Assembly: GCA_963971225.1 (NCBI GenBank)
Contig: OZ020269.1
Coordinates: 40,383,264-40,447,263 of the forward strand
Direction: 5' to 3'
Source: Melieria omissa
Lineage: Eukaryota > Arthropoda > Insecta > Diptera > Ulidiidae
Length of the DNA: 64,000 nt
Shown here: positions 62,661 to 64,000 of the stretch, piece by piece
How positions within the stretch are numbered: position 1 is the stretch's first letter
Layout: every line of letters starts with the position of its first letter
The notes under the pieces: model-generated
What the model was told of the DNA's origin: nothing
The model's database searches: none
What the model saw: the letters and a program-made list of their open reading frames with translations, nothing else
Program-made: the position numbers and the translations under genes

Positions 62661-63440
62661 GTCGGACCTGAGACAACCAGTTCCAAAAATTCATTGGTCT
62701 TTCAACTGGTTTTTTGTAGTCAATTGGGCAACTAGTTGTCTAAGTGACTGTCAGCGGATGCAGAAGTGGGTGAGTTCGCGTCTAATCGTTCACGTTCTGC
62801 GTGCGCGTTCATAGGCGAGAAGAAACATGAAAATACGAAACGAAACGAAAGAAGGAACAGAGGTGAAATAATCAACATTATTCTGTTACGGCTGATCTTG
62901 CGATGCTTTTGTTACAACAACAACGTAGAAATGTTTCTTTCTTTCTGTTTCTATGACTCGAAGTTCGCTCGATTTGCACGTTTTGTCTTGAATGATTTCA
63001 GTTAGAATTTTGCGTGGTTGCGTGAAGCAACGATTTGCAGCAGCAGTCGAATGGTATGTATTAATAAATTTATGTAATTATGTTTATGTAATTATTTATT
63101 AATTTATTTATTTTTTTATTAATTGCAGGCGAAGTCAGGATGTTGAACTGCGTCAGACCCCAAACAGTTTCGAAGTGTGTCAACCAGTCGAGATTCATCT
63201 TTGAATGCACCAACAATTTTTTTATTCCCCATGATTTTTTGTTATTATTTTTAAATATTTATAAAATAAAATAATTATTTAAAAAATTTATAGCTTTATT
63301 TTCCACATAAAATTCAACTGGTTAGAGAACTAGCCCCGAATAAACTAGTTCGCAAACTAGTCGCTTTCAACTGGTTTGACAACTGGTTGCTTCGGACTAA
63401 CATTGGACTAGTTGCAAATGGATGCAGACGGGGACAATTG
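62661..63440. mobile_element. element with clustered CAACTGGTT/AACTAGTT subterminal repeats
   Basis: Tips tgtcggacctgagacaacca and the inverse of tggttgcttcggacta are imperfect inverted repeats. Within ~110 bases of each end are about ten copies of AACYRGTT in both orientations. The middle (62760-63290) has no transposase. Superfamily unknown; such clusters are typical of transposase-binding regions in hAT-like elements. Confidence 0.55.
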
Positions 63441-64000
63441 ACCCTCGCCTAGGACACCGCCATGTTAAAAGGGTGAGTTTGCTCCAAGGAAACAAGTCGA
63501 TTCTGAGGTCATATGTGACTGCCAAGCGACTAGTTGAAAAACTAGACTTGGCCCCTTACCCCAAACCCGAACCTCCGTGGTTTTTATTGATCCGCCCCGC
63601 CGCAAACCAAGCAAGGATGTTCTAAGAAACTCAATATTTATACAATGAAATAATATATTTCTCACATTTTTTCACATAGGGGAAAGTGGGGTAATGACGG
63701 CCATCACCATTTTTGGTACTTAAAGTTGACGTAGGTCTAAACCGTTCTGTAACAGAAAGCTTGTTCCGTAAGCTTGTTTTTAAGTAGAAGCTGAAGTGTG
63801 TGGATTTATTATAACTTGTAGTTCCAGACCAGTGCCGATACGTAACTACCCGAAAGTTTTATAAGGTGTTCAAAATATCGATTATTTCGTCAACACTTTC
63901 AGCTACACAATCAAAGTAAATATGTTAAAATGTTGGTATTGATATTAGCTTTCTAAATCAAGTAAAATTTGTCATGTGTCTTGCATAGTTTATTTGTACT
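63441..64000. other. unassigned tail of the window
   Basis: One more gactagttgaaaaactaga motif at 63529 suggests the previous family extends or recurs. No ORF of known type. Confidence 0.35.

Overview
The window looks like heterochromatin-like, repeat-dense DNA from an insect, most likely a higher fly. The element spectrum points that way: a BEL/Pao element with a tRNA-Tyr-type primer site, a gypsy-group errantivirus with an env gene, a copia element with a half tRNA-iMet primer site, P-type THAP transposase, Tc3-like, mariner, piggyBac, hAT and PIF/Harbinger relics, and a LOA-like LINE. A tephritid-type fruit fly is a guess; nothing here fixes the species. I find no convincing host gene, no tRNA or rRNA gene and no CRISPR. 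Almost every recognisable coding stretch is transposon-derived and most are broken.

Layout. 1-2067: mariner relic split by a 5'-truncated LINE with a 12-bp target duplication, then a stray Tc1-like end. 2259-3597: a nonautonomous hAT copy interrupted by a foldback element, then a 247-bp MITE. 3810-16829: one BEL/Pao element on the minus strand, bounded by 245-bp LTRs and a 5-bp AAAAT duplication. It has lost pol, has a tandem duplication that includes its own 3' flank, and has been invaded by a hAT, a piggyBac MITE, a mariner inside a TA-flanked palindrome, and a Tc1-derived palindrome. 16830-24093: Merlin-type, mariner MITE, Helitron, piggyBac-type and P-type relics and other inverted repeats. 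24090-31280: an errantivirus provirus with nearly identical 405-bp LTRs, open gag and env, no reverse transcriptase, and a MITE in integrase. 31510-35480: half of the Tc1-derived element split by a complete hAT MITE, then two PIF/Harbinger-type elements and P and hAT fragments. 37424-44167: a LOA-like LINE with a 10-bp target duplication, split by a TTAA MITE and by a 700-bp replacement. 44280-45690: Tc1/mariner and RT relics. 47606-48990: piggyBac relic. 51290-53420: P/THAP9-like transposase pseudogene with upstream 54-bp repeats. 54118-55757: Tc3-like element. 58826-61215: 5' part of a copia element with two insertions. 61733-62471: deleted mori-type mariner. 62660-63440: element with clustered subterminal repeats.

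The genes do not form a pathway. The value of the window is its nesting: target duplications give a relative order of insertion for many elements, and several loci (BEL tandem copies, the two-armed and one-armed Tc1 derivative, paired foldbacks) show how palindromic and tandem structures arise. No new functional system was found. The best candidates for novelty are the unusual palindromic and deletion-derivative transposons and a few anonymous small exons or ORFs.
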